Source of the DNA: Arctopsyche grandis
Taxonomy: Eukaryota > Arthropoda > Insecta > Trichoptera > Hydropsychidae
NCBI RefSeq assembly: GCF_051622035.1
Contig: NC_135364.1
Span: 1,755,001 to 1,819,000, forward strand
DNA: 64,000 nucleotides
Direction: 5' to 3'
This document shows positions 34,981-50,285 of the stretch, in pieces. The notes beneath the pieces are model-generated. The model searched no databases, was not told the origin of the DNA, and was given only the letters and a program-made list of their open reading frames with translations. The position numbers were made by a program, and so were the translations under genes. Position 1 is the stretch's first letter; each line of letters opens with the position of its first letter.

Positions 34981-36404
34981 TGTTAAAGCGGTTTATATTA
35001 TAAACACTGAGCGAAGCCGGGTAATACAGCTAGTATAAAATAAATGAAAAAGGTAAATACAAAATAAACAAATGAAAAGGAAAAGAATGAAAGCTATAAT
35101 ATGATTAAATAGCACATTACATAACTAAACTAAAGTATAAAAATATTGGAAATATTCTATTAAAAGATTCTCTTGATGTTAGACCTGAATTGATGTAGGG
35201 AAATACCACACAGATCAACCTCATTCAGCTCTCCGTTAAACATACGATAAACGCGCTGCAGATAAAAATATTTTTGGGAATTAATATTGAAAGGATCAAG
35301 TGAAAAGAGTGCAACGCGTCTAGAGTATCGAACTGGGATTCTGAAATTAACCTTATTCAGTAAATCAGAACAATCAAGGAAACCATTTATGAGCTTAAAG
35401 AAGAATATAGCATCAGTATGTCGTCGCCTGACAGAAAGATTGTTAAAAGAAAGGATTTTTAAAATGTCGGAAACAGTAGAATGGGTATAGGTAGGAAAAA
35501 GGTAGCGTAAGGATTTAATAAATTTAAGTTGAACTTTCTCAATACAATTAATATGGGATAAATAAAAAGGTGACCAGATAATTCAGGCAAATTCAAGGTG
35601 AGACCTTACAAAGGAAAAATAAAGTAATTTTAGTACATAAGGATCATTAAAGGGTTTTGTTGAGCGGAGTAGGAATCCAAGAGATTTAAATGCTTTGTTG
35701 GTAATAAAAGAAATATGTTCAGAGAAATCTAGTTTATTATTGAGTATTACACCAAGATCTTTAATAGAAGATGACGTGTTAAGGATTGAATGATTTAATT
35801 GATATTGATTAGTAATAATTGACTTATTTCTAGTGAAATTTAAAATAGAGCATTTTTCTAGATTAATAAAAAGATCATTATTTAAACAATATATAGAGAA
35901 TCTATCTAGATCTTCTTGTATCTTATGACAATCGTCTATGGTGTATATATGTAGGTTTGTAAATTTTTAAATCATCAGCGTAAAGAAGTATAAAGGAATG
36001 TTTGAAGATGTATGAGATATCATTAATATAGAGTAAAAAGAATAAGGGACCTAAATGCGACCCTTGTGGGACACCGGAAGGAATATGTCTAAGTGATGAT
36101 CTAAAACCATTGAGAATTATGATTTGGTGACGATTTAGTATATACGAAGAGATTCAACGAAATAAATTTCCTCGGATTTCGAGGGACCAAAGTTTATTGA
36201 GTAATAGGTTGTGATTGATTTTATCAAAAGCTTTAGAGAAATCCGTATAAACGACGTCTATTTGGATTCGTTTGTCCATATAAGATGTGAGAGTACTAGT
36301 GAAATTAAGCAGGTTAGTCTCTACCGATCTCCCCTTAAAAAAACCATGTTGTTCAGGTATAATGTAGTTTTTGAAATTGGAGAAAAGGAAATTATAGATA
36401 ATTT

Positions 36405-37612
36405 AATCATCGATAATATCGAATATAAGGTAAAATTTATAATTTTCCCTCAATTAACCAATAATTTGTCAAGAAATTATAATTTTTTTGAGAATGTACA
36501 TTTCATGTGTACAAAGCAAATATAAACAAGATGAAAAAATAAGTATGTAAAAAATAAACAAATAAATTAACTACAAATTTTCCAAAAACATATTCTCGGT
36601 TTCTTAAAAATTACAAAATTTATGTGCAAATGAAAATTTTAAATCTCTTTAATTTCTTCTTTTGTTAAGTAATATTATTTTTACTAGAACGTACGTTTAT
36701 TTAACAGAAATTAAATGAAACACGATAAAAATTTTAATTTATTTAAAAATAATAGCAGAAAACGACTTTTCGGAAACATTTATGTACAATGATTCATCAA
36801 ACAGAATATTTGAATGTTACTTAAAAATGAATATATTTTATGTATCAATAATGAGCCGTTATATTTGAAAGTCCAATTTTCAATTACAAAAATAATATTA
36901 ACTATTTCTGTTTGACTTAATTCACAAAATTTTGTCACTTCTTTTGATTCGATACGTTCAATTTTACTCTTTTTAATACGATAATCTCGAAAAATCAGAA
37001 TAAACGTATCACAGGCCACCGGTATTTTTTAAATATTGTTAAACGCAAAACATTATATTTAATGTTTCGTGAGATATTTCTCGAAATTAAGAAAAGTGGA
37101 CTAATGCCACATAAAATATATACATATAACGGCTAATATAATAATATTTGTTTTTGGGAAATACATTGATTTGGAAAAATATAGTTATAAAATCAATGTC
37201 CAAAATTAGAAATATTAATCTTTATTAACTCTTGTAAATAAATAAAAAGGTATGTCAAGAATATATTCCTGAAGAAGTGGTTTTCGAAACAAAATTTGGT
37301 CTAATTAACAACATATCACAGATTAATTATCATTCAATATCAAGGCTTTGTCTCCAAATTTATCAAAAAACCCCTCATTGCTTGAACTTTATATTCTAGA
37401 TATATAGAACAGTATGACATATCGTTATGTTTATAGATCGATTTCTCAGTAAAAGTTGGCAATCAATGTTGATTGGAGCAGTGCAATGCGATAAGAAATT
37501 GTTACAACTTCAATTGGCATCCAGATCTTGACTTGGTGACACGTTTTTGTGATAGTTCATTATCATCGGTCGTTCTGCAATTAAAATTTATTATACAAAA
37601 TTCTACACGAAA
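36405..37612 (+). promoter_or_regulatory. Upstream flank and leader of K1
   Basis: Aligns with 51595-51840 plus 54416-55476 (K2) and with 61950-62800 plus 63768-63992 (K3), apart from the LINE insertions in those two. A TCAGT initiator-like motif lies at 37446-37450, about 165 bases before the ATG, and is conserved in K2 (55310-55314) but altered in K3 (TCATT). Whether it marks a transcription start is inference; no TATA box at a fitting distance is obvious. Confidence 0.35.
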
Positions 37613-39538
37613 ATGTCCGAATTCAATGGAGAGGTTAACGATCGACATGCAAAAACAATTTTAAAGCGAATGTTTGGCATTTACGAAGAAAGTTTGTTGT
37701 GTGATATCGATTTGGTAGTCGGCAATAACAGGTTGGTACATTTCATGCACATTTATATACATATGTAAAATAGCACTTAATTCGATAAAACGACAATTAT
37801 AGATTCCCAGTGCACAAGTTGATCCTTGTTACCAATAGCGATTTCTTCAAAAGTAGAATAAATGATACAACAAGTGAAATAATTTTGGAAGACAGTGACG
37901 AGATACTCGCGAAGTCTGTCAAGAAGGCGATTAAGTTCTTTTACCTCGGTAAAATAGGTAAGAACACAGGTGAATAGAAACCGCGTGTTTTTAAAACATT
38001 TATAAACATATCCATGGCCAAATTTTCATTTCAGACTTGCAGCTCCATCAAGCTGTTAACATTATCAAATTCTCCAAAATAATTCAGATGCGTGAACTCG
38101 AAGAATACTGTTTGGCGTACCTCGAAAAAATAAGAGACAACAAAAATTATATTTTCATTGAAAATTTTGCCAAACAACATGGATATTTGCGATTACTCCA
38201 GAAAACAAAAGCTTATATTGCGAAGAATTATTTGGAGGTATTTCTTATGAACGCCTTTATGTTTTTATATTTCTATGAAATACGATTTAGCATTTTGTAT
38301 TTTGTATCATGGATTTTAGGACAAACACAAAAGCTTTTTCGACTATAATAAGGCGATTGGGTCAGTTAAAATTTCCCCTATTTTCTAATTTTAATGCATC
38401 TATTAATGTACATATCGCAACTGCTCATTACTCCCTCAATTTACACAAAATATATGTACATATATTCCCTCAATTTATATTCCCTCAATATATGTACATA
38501 TATTCCCTCAATTTAGCTCGACAAAAAAAAACTGAAATTTGAAATGAAATTTGAAAATTGTCGAGAAAGTACTTTTTATCAAAAAAAACTTACATACGTC
38601 ACATATAACGATGATTACTTAAAATACATATCGTGCAAACGGGAACATAAATTTGTCATAATATTATCTAAAAATATTGCAGATAATCCAAGAAGATGAA
38701 TTCCTCAATATGAGTGGTGAACGACTGGGTGAACTTTTACAGTCGGACGATTTAAATGTAGCAAGAGAAGAACAAGCATTTCAAGGATTGAAGATTTGGG
38801 TGCAAAAGAACTACGAGTTTCGGAAAAAGCATTTAGATACCCTGTTGAAATATATCAGATTGCCTTTGTTATCTATCCAGGTATTGCTACGTGACCAACA
38901 ATTTCATAGATAATTAAAATTCGTCTATATTTATTTATAATTTTCCAATGTGAATTTCTAAATTTTCAGTTTTTATTAAATGAAGTGAAACCACTCTGTT
39001 ACGATTCATTAAGTTGCTGTCAAATTCTGTTGGATACATTTGAATACCGTTATAATCCCGATAAAAAAACCTCTATTTCCGTCGCTAAATTCAAAACCTC
39101 GAAAGTGCTGCCAACAAACGATATTAATTGTCGGAGGAGAAAATGATAGAGTACTTATCATATGTATTTTCATTTCTTGAAATAGCAAGTTAAAGTTTCA
39201 TCAATAACGTCCATTATGAATTTAAGACTTCAGGTGAAATTGAAATATACGATGCTGACGATGCTAAATGGTCTACATATCACAATTTGAACAATAAAAC
39301 TGCTGATTTTATGGCTGTCGTGTTGGATAACAAACTGATTACTATGGGTGGTACTATTGACGGTAAAATCACGAACAAGGTACCATTACATTACATTTCA
39401 TTAATATGTACCTTCATTTTAAAATCTAAATCATATGTACGTATACAATGTGATCTATCACGCAAATTCCACACATGGTCGTTGGCACAAAAATCAAGTA
39501 AATAGATATTTGTCTATTTTGATTAATGTGTGTGTTAA

Positions 39539-40096
39539 GAGGGCTGGACAGCAGCGCCTTGTCCATACAAACGTACTATACTTCTTCCTTCCTCAATGAT
39601 GGCACTAGAGATTATTTTTTAATATACTATGGATATCCACCATTGGGGTGCATCTATTGTTTTATTTTTTTGATTAATTATTTTTTATATGAGCTAGGAG
39701 CCGCCAAACATCTATAAAATCGCCTCTTTTTTACACCCACGAAACGAGTCCAGCGTGCTTATTTAACGGTCGATTTAAAAAAAAATACGCCGATAGATGC
39801 ACTGAAAGTATCTTTCTCATACCGATGATGAAATTTTTTTAAAAATTGGTCCAGTTCTGGAGGAGAAAATAGGAGAGTATGAAACCTCGATTTTGTCAAT
39901 TTAAAATACGTTTTATCTCGTCGAAGCGCAACTGTCGCATTCACTCAATATATATATATTGATATATATTGTCGCATTCACTCAATATATATATATTGAT
40001 ATATATTGTCGCATTCACTCAATATATACATTCACTCAATATATATATCGAAGAAAGGAACGGTAACAAAATTAAGGTTTCGGTTGTACAGCCCTC
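39539..40096. mobile_element. TTAA-target MITE, copy 2 (558 bp), in K1 intron 6
   Basis: Same element as 29313-29835 with one extra 35-base internal unit. TTAA flanks at 39535-39538 and 40097-40100. K2 intron 6 has the empty site: GTGTGTGTTAAGGTTTAAGG at about 57154, so the insertion followed the K1/K2 duplication. Confidence 0.9.
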
Positions 40097-40218
40097 TTAA
40101 TGTTAAGGGTTAAGTCTTGGTAATGTATACATTGATTCGTTATTGTATACACTTACTTCAAGTTTTCGTTAAAGTATACATCGTTTTGTGCGATATATAC
40201 TTTGACAGTAAATTTCAG

Positions 40219-40437
40219 GGTCATGCGTGCTCGACAACTACTCTTCTCATGAGAAAGTTTGACAGTTACCTTCCAAACATAAATTTTAATCTCGATTCAA
40301 ATTCAACTAATCAATTTAAGTACATGCAAGCCTTTTTACACTACGATGAAGAACCTCTTTTCACGCTATTTTTAATGTTTCACAACAATTACACGAGTAG
40401 ATATTTGTGCGCATATAGAATCACAATCCATATTTAG
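40219..40437 (+). other. Candidate alternative last exon in K1 intron 6
   Basis: A good acceptor (AATTTCAG) precedes a frame that joins exon 6 in phase 0 and runs 72 codons to TAG at 40435. An AATAAA signal follows at 40502-40507. The paralogous block in K2 (57278-57559) is open for 93 codons. Here a 2-base difference near 40415 shifts the frame and gives an earlier stop. The peptide includes MRKFDSYLPNIN and PLFTLFLMFHNNYTSRY and resembles no domain I know. Confidence 0.3.
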
Positions 40438-41697
40438 CCATATTTACAATCAATATTTATATAATTGGCCAAAATGGTAAAATATTGTGTCTTTCTGAAT
40501 GAAATAAAATATTCGAAAAATGATTCGAAAGTATAATAACGAGAAGTGCGTTCCAGCATCTTCTTTTTTCAAAAAATAGCCCTGACTGTATTTATCTAAA
40601 TTTATGTAAATCCATAAGTGTAAAAACATTAGAAAATACAAGAGTGTGAGTAAAAATAGAACGTCAGCAACTATGTAGATGTCCCATTCTTATTTTGTCC
40701 ATTGCTGCGCGGAATAATACTCGGGTGCTGAGGCCGTACCACTGCCGAAGCCCCGACTGCGTTGGCCTACGATTTTCCCCTGGATTATTAGGCGCAGGAG
40801 ATCGTATTTTTCGTTCCGCATCACATGTCCGAAGTACTCCAATTTACGCCTTTTCACACTTTTGAGCACTTCGACATGTTTTCCCATCAGGGCAAGCACC
40901 TCGGCATTGGTACGACGCGCCATCCATGAGATTCTCAGCATCCTTCTGTATGTCCACATCTCTAATGCCTCTAGTTTCTTGCATGTGGCATCCGTCAGGG
41001 TCCATGCTTCTGTTCCATACAGATGGATGCTGAAAACGTAGCATCGTAGAAGTCTTAGTCGGAGTGCTATACTGAGATCACGTGTGGTTAGGACTTTTTT
41101 CAATTTCAAGAATGTAGCTCTTACTTGCTCCACTCTAACGCGAATTTCCTTTCCACTTTCACACGTTTCACCCAGATAGCACCCAAGATATCTAAAACCA
41201 TCCACTCTCTCCACCACGGTGTTATTTATCTGTAAATGAGAGCTGACCGTATTGTGTGCCGACTTGCTGAATATCATCCATTTGGTCTGTATTCAGCTTC
41301 AACCCCGCCCTAGAGCTATGCACAACAACTGCCTGTAAGTCGTTGAAGTTCGTGGTCAGTAGTACTGTATCATCCGCGTACCGAATGTTATTAATTACTG
41401 GGCCATTTATTGTAATTCCGGAATCTATCTCTTCCAAGGCTTCAGCAATAATATTTTCTGAATATAAATTAAATAGTAGTGGTAATAGCACACATCCTTG
41501 CCGAACTCCCTTCATTATTCTTACGCTCTCTGTTGTATCACGTTCGACGCGTACTACGGCTGTCTGATTCCAGTAGAGATTACCAATTAGCCGAATATCT
41601 CTTTTGTCTAACCCTATCTGCGATAGTATTTCAATTAGTTTATTATGTCGCACATTATCAAATGCCTTTTCGTAGTCTATGAAACAGGCATATAACA

Positions 41698-42974
41698 GTT
41701 GGACTGAAAAGTTCGTAGGCTAGCATAGAAAAAATCTTTTTTTTGTTAGAATTTGATTTTATTATTCAATATAGTTGCCTTCGAGGGCGATACAACGATT
41801 ATAGCGGTCATACAATTTTTCTATACCATTTTTATAATACGATTTGTCTTTAGCCTCAAAATAGGCTTCAGTTTCGGCGATTACCTCTTCATCGGCGCAA
41901 AATTTCTGTCCAGCGAGCATCCTCTTGAGGTCTGAGAACAGGAAAAAGTCGCTGGGGGCCAGATCTGGAGAATACGGTGGATGCAGAAGCAATTCGAAGC
42001 CCAATTCATGCAATTTTGCCATCGTTTTCATTGATTTGTGACACGGTGCATTGTCTTGATGAAACAGCACTTTCTTCTTCTTCAAATGGGGCCGTTTTTC
42101 CGCTATTTCGTCCTTCAAACGCTCCAATAACGCTACGTAATAGTCGCTGTTTATGGTTTTTCCCTTTTTAAGATAGTCGATGAATATTATACCATGCGCA
42201 TCCCAAAATACTGATGCCATAACCTTGCCAGCCGACTTTTGCGTCTTTCCACGCTTTGGAGTCACTTCATCACGTGCAGTCCACTCGGCTGACTGTCGAT
42301 TGGACTCCGGTGTGAAATTATGGAGCCATGTTTCATCCATTGTCACATATCGACGCAAAAATTCGGGTTTATTACAATTGAACAGCTCCAAACACTGCTC
42401 AGAATCATCAATTCGTTGTTGTTTTTGGTCGATTGTGAGCTCGCGCGGCACCCACTTTGAACAGAGCTTTCGCATACCCAAATATTCATTCACGATATGT
42501 CCAACACGTTCCTTTGATATCTTTAGGGTCTCAGCTATCTCATTCAATTTCATTTTACGGTTATCCAAAATTATTTTGTGGACTTTTTTATGGTAATAGC
42601 CTCTTTGGGGCGTCCACTGCGTGCATCGTCCTCGGTTCTCATTTCGCCTCGTTTAAACTTAGCAAACCACTTCTCAACGGTTGATTTTCCTGATACAAGG
42701 TCCGAATAATGTTTATCAAGCCAAACCTTGGCTTCAATAGTATTTTTTTTCGCCGAAAAACAATGCTTTATTAACACACGAAATTCCTTTTTATCCATTT
42801 TTTTCAAACTAATAAAAGTTGCTTCACTCAAAATGCTATAACTCACAAACTAATAGTACGACAGCTGTCAAATTTATACACGTGTCTTTTTAAGGTTAGG
42901 GCTAACTAAAAATCATATGGATTTAATACTAGTAGCGCTATCTATGTGTCAGCCTATGAACTTTTCAGCCCACC
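41698..42974 (-). mobile_element. Mariner element, irritans type, 1277 bp
   Basis: Inverted tips GTTGGACTGAAAAGTTCGTA (left) and, on the other strand, GGTGGGCTGAAAAGTTCATA (right) continue pairing to about 30 bases. TA follows the right end (42975-42976); the left equivalent is CA (41696-41697), presumably a mutated TA. Length is normal for mariner. It sits inside motif A of the LINE above, so it inserted after that LINE. Confidence 0.92.
41762..42846 (-). pseudogene. Mariner transposase with one frame break
   Basis: DD34D transposase split into two frames. The N-terminal helix-turn-helix part (42571-42846, 91 codons) ends at a stop after IKKSTK. The catalytic part (41762-42568) contains TMDETW, HQDNAPCH and YSPDLAPSDFFLF, the three Asp motifs of irritans-type mariners, plus the WVPREL linker. 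Comparing the frames at about 42580, loss of one base in an A run explains the break; a few codons before it may also be missing. Otherwise the protein looks little decayed, so the insertion is fairly young. SETMAR-like names in databases refer to this same family. Confidence 0.88.
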
Positions 42975-44195
42975 TAATATGTACAACGACGTTCATATCC
43001 AGACATCGCTGCGTTAGCACCTGTATACTAAATAATGCTTCTCTTGTACCGAAACCGTTTTTAAAACCAAATTGAGATTTACCCATTCTTACCTCGCATT
43101 TAGTGTAGATCCTTGCATGTATAATTTTCTGAAATATCTTGAGAACATGGCTCATCAAACTGATTATTCTGTGATCACCGAATGCCTTAGCCTTTGGTTT
43201 TTTCGGTATCGTCACGAAAACAGATTTTAACCAGTCTGATGGTATGATACCTGTTCTATAGATAGCATTGTTTTAATTGAAGCAATTCATTATGCTAGAC
43301 CAAAATGATTTTCCGACCAAACTAGAAGGCCGATGATTGCAAATGATCTGAACATTCATGATATCCGAATAGGGTTTCATACAACTGAGGAATTTTAATT
43401 GCCCAGATCCAAATGTTGATTGCCCAGATCCAAATAAAAAACTTTTTTTTTTCTAATTTCGCAGGTGTCTTGCTTTAATCTCGTCACAAAGAAAACAACA
43501 GAATTGCAAGCGATGCAGCAAGAAAGGCGGTTTTTTGCAGCCACCGTCATTGATGACCGAGTTTTCATCTTTGGAGGATGGAATAATGAAAATGAAATCA
43601 TAAATTCCGTGGAAAGGTTATTTACTTGAGAATTTTTTTTTCCTTCGGTATTTAACGTGAATCATTATTTGTTTTATTTTTTAACGTGTCGATTTTCTAA
43701 CGGAAAATTAATATTAAGAATTATTTAAAAACTAAGTTACTAATCTGATTTTTCGGGAACTCATCTTATCTTACAACCCATTTCGATATCTTGCATTACT
43801 GCTAGCACCCTCCCAAGTGAGATTTAATTAAGATTTAGCTTAAGACCGTCTATTTATTTTAAGACAAATGAGAAAACCACGTGGAAATTCTAATTTGATC
43901 ACTAACTAATAATATTACATTTACAACAAACATAAATGTTTCGAAAACAATTCCACTATTACGTGAAAAAAACGCGCTTTTTCGTTAATCACTTTGATTT
44001 CGATAACATTTGCACTCAGGATTCCAAATGATCTACGATTCATTGGTTGCCAATCACTAAACTCAGTGTGCAAATATTAATAAGAAAAATATTTATTTCA
44101 TAATTTAATAAGGGTAGTGCAATCCCTATCGTTCTTATAAATATGCTATGCATGAATATGAATTAAAATTAAGTATTCATTTTAATTTTATTACA

Positions 44196-44443
<248 letters not shown>

Positions 44444-44540
44444 CACAGAATAGTTTAACTATTAGTTTTAATAATATTAACTATTTCTGTTCATATTTTA
44501 ACAGAAATTATAACTTTTTCTGTTAATATTATTAACTTAA

Positions 44541-48397
<3,857 letters not shown>

Positions 48398-48469
48398 CGT
48401 ATATTATATGTATGTAATAAAATTAAAATAAATACTTAATTTGAATTCATATAAAATGCAAATAATGAA

Positions 48470-48511
48470 TTCTTTTCCTACTACTGCTCAATAGCAGTAG
48501 TAGGAAAAGAA
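48470..48511. other. Perfect 19-base palindrome at a K1 exon 8 breakpoint
   Basis: Left arm TTCTTTTCCTACTACTGCT (48470-48488), loop CAAT, right arm AGCAGTAGTAGGAAAAGAA (48493-48511). The right arm is genuine exon 8 sequence (K2 has AGCAGTCGTAGGCAAAGAA). The left arm replaces about 100 bases present in K2 at 59456-59558, including the splice acceptor. Confidence 0.9.
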
Positions 48512-49164
48512 ATTTATGCCATTGGAGGTTTAGACGTAAGTGGTTACAGATTAAACACAATGGAAATCTATGATACACAGCAAGACAAATGGGCAGCAGC
48601 CCCACCAATGAAAGAAAACAGAACTAGTTTTGCAGTAAGAATTCATTGTTATATTCACGAATCCTATGTACAACAGATCGATTTGTATCAATCAGCTTTA
48701 AAGACAAACACATCATAATAAAGTCATCTTCGCTGAATACCATTTGTTTCAACTTACAGGCTGTCGCAATGGGAGACCACATTTACGCTATTGGAGGTTT
48801 TGATGGATTATCGGTTCATAAATCGGTGGAGCGATTTGACATCAAGTCTCAAGCCTGGATATCGGTGACGAGTCATCCTGAACCAAAGCGTAGACACAAA
48901 GCGATTGCTTTCGACGAGAAAATCATCTGCGCCGGTGAGTTTCTCAGTCATTTAAATACAGTACAATTTTATAAACACGAATCGTTTTCTTCTTTGATGT
49001 AAATATTAATGTGTATTATAATTCTTTTAGGAGGTTGTAATTCAAAATCAGTAATGGAGTACGATCCGGGTACAGACAAATGGACAAATCATGAATCAAT
49101 TTCAGAACCGCGTTCCCATTTTAATATATTACTTGCACCTATGCACATAATGAAAAATGAATAA

Positions 49165-49309
49165 ATTGTGAAATGAATATTCGAAAAATACGTATTTTAT
49201 TTCAATTCAACACAATTACAGACAACTACATATATGAGCTAGCGACAATATATATATTTAAGTCGTTATTATTCTCATCGATGGATGTAGTGAAAGTTTT
49301 TCACTATAT

Positions 49310-49403
<94 letters not shown>

Positions 49404-49482
49404 GGATTTGATGTGTGAATGTAATGAGTGTAATGTTGAGGGGTGGTATACAGGCAGTGGTACACATGTGTGTTTACTGTTA
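49165..49482. other. K1 3' flank with (TA)n at 49319-49400
   Basis: Just after the K1 stop the sequence follows K2 (ATTCGAAAAATACGTAT) for about 70 bases, then diverges. An 80-base TA array follows, then unassigned DNA. Confidence 0.6.
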
Positions 49483-49815
49483 GGGCGCGATCACACAGCA
49501 AGGGATGCGGTATGCTGTACGTGGGATATATTTTTTAGATAGTTTTAAACATACAAAAAAATATATTTTGTATACGCGGTATCGTGCGGTATATACATGG
49601 GATTTTCTATTCATTGGAGCGGTCTCGTTGAAATTCTATAGAATTGTTTATACTAACTTGACCGTGATATATACCAATTCGACCCTTCGGACGGAGCTTG
49701 ACAGTGATACCGCACGATACCGCACATACGAAATATTTTTTTTGTATGTTTAAAACTATCTAAAAAAAATATCCCACGTACAGCATACCGCATCCCTCGC
49801 TGTGTGATCGCGCCC
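49483..49815. mobile_element. Harbinger-like MITE, 333 bp, TTA duplication
   Basis: Inverted repeats of about 85 bases: GGGCGCGATCACACAGCAAG at the left and its complement CTTGCTGTGTGATCGCGCCC, with one difference, at the right. TTA occurs at 49480-49482 and 49816-49818. A TWA duplication and a GGGC start fit PIF/Harbinger. Inside, ATACCGCACGATACCGCAC gives a further internal repeat. No transposase. Confidence 0.8.
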
Positions 49816-49829
49816 TTAGGAGTTGGTAC

Positions 49830-50285
49830 CCCACACACCGATTGACGGTTGAGTAGAGTGGAGCGGCAGCTATGCCGCGGTTGTCATCTGCAAAAGTAGC
49901 TGTCAGTACATCTTTCGATACAAGGAGATCTACCGTATATAATGTATATCGTACTGGTCCCAATACAGCTTTGATTTTGTGAAAGTACTCCTCATGGTGT
50001 TTTACTCGGAAAATTATTTTTTCCAAGTACAAATTGATGATAGCATAAAACGTGTGCGGAAGGTTTTTCTTGAACTTATATTTCAATCCTTCATGCCAAA
50101 CCTTGTCGAAGCTCTGTTAGATGTCTTAAAAGACTGCAGAGCAGTATTCTTTGTTTTCTAGAGATTGTCTAATTTTGTGAGCCATTCTGTGAATTTTTTC
50201 CAAGGTCGAGTGATTTTTTTCCATGGTCAAGTGTACGGAATCCGAACTGATGGCCAGGGAGTAAATTATTTTCCTCCAGTACTGG
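49830..50285 (-). pseudogene. Degraded Jockey-like reverse transcriptase (third family)
   Basis: Minus-strand translation shows PGHQFGFR, then with breaks a KNFPHTFYAIINLYLE stretch, FRVKHHEEY, LGPVRYTLYTVDLLVSKDV and TATFADD, the palm region of a Jockey-type RT. The part between the QFGFR region and KNFPH holds stops. The Harbinger-like MITE abuts its 3' side. Confidence 0.7.

Larger units (their letters stand above)
32943..35033 (+). mobile_element. Non-autonomous Helitron, 2.09 kb
   Basis: Starts TCTAATCTATAATTTGG and ends GTAATACAGCTAG, that is 5'-TC and CTAG-3', inserted between A (32942) and T (35034). Removing it gives ACAAA joined to TATAAAA, matching the uninterrupted J1 copies at 11.9 kb (ACAAATATAAAAC) and, with one difference, 52.15 kb. 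No target duplication, as expected for Helitrons. The 5' end has a direct repeat CTTTGTATGTAAGTATCC (32964 and 32996). GCGAAGCCGGG lies 10-25 bases before the end. No Rep/helicase frame; nearly all is a hairpin array. Confidence 0.88.
32683..36404 (-). pseudogene. Jockey-like LINE J1, copy 2, split by a Helitron
   Basis: Minus-strand J1 copy in K1's upstream flank. The tail and 3' UTR are at 32683-32942; the remainder of the 3' UTR and the RT C-terminal half are at 35034-36404, where it is 5' truncated. The coding remnant has the motifs of copy 3 (RRHTDAIFFFKLINGFLDCS, RSHLEFASIIWSPFY) but with frame breaks, including an extra TATG-type insertion near 35945. The Helitron separates the two parts. 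Confidence 0.9.
40656..43270 (-). pseudogene. Second RTE-type LINE family, split by mariner
   Basis: Minus-strand RT remnant. The N-terminal RT part lies at 42977-43270 (GDHRIISLMSHVLKIFQKII, MGKSQFGFKNGFGTREA). Beyond the mariner, 41222-41697 gives CFIDYEKAFDNVRHNKLIE, MKGVRQGCVLLPLLFNLYSE and RYADDTVLL. A frameshift then leads to the C-terminal part 40690-41277 (DGFRYLGCYLGE, ALEMWTYRRMLRISWM, LEYFGHVMRN). It is distinct from the family at 45255 and lacks its endonuclease. K2's intron shows the flanks without the LINE, with GTGAGTAA and TATAATTGAAGC close together near 57706-57756. Confidence 0.85.

Noticed and set aside
41762..42568. Host SETMAR-like gene
   Set aside because: No SET domain, no introns, mariner TIRs at both ends and insertion inside a LINE show it is a plain mariner.
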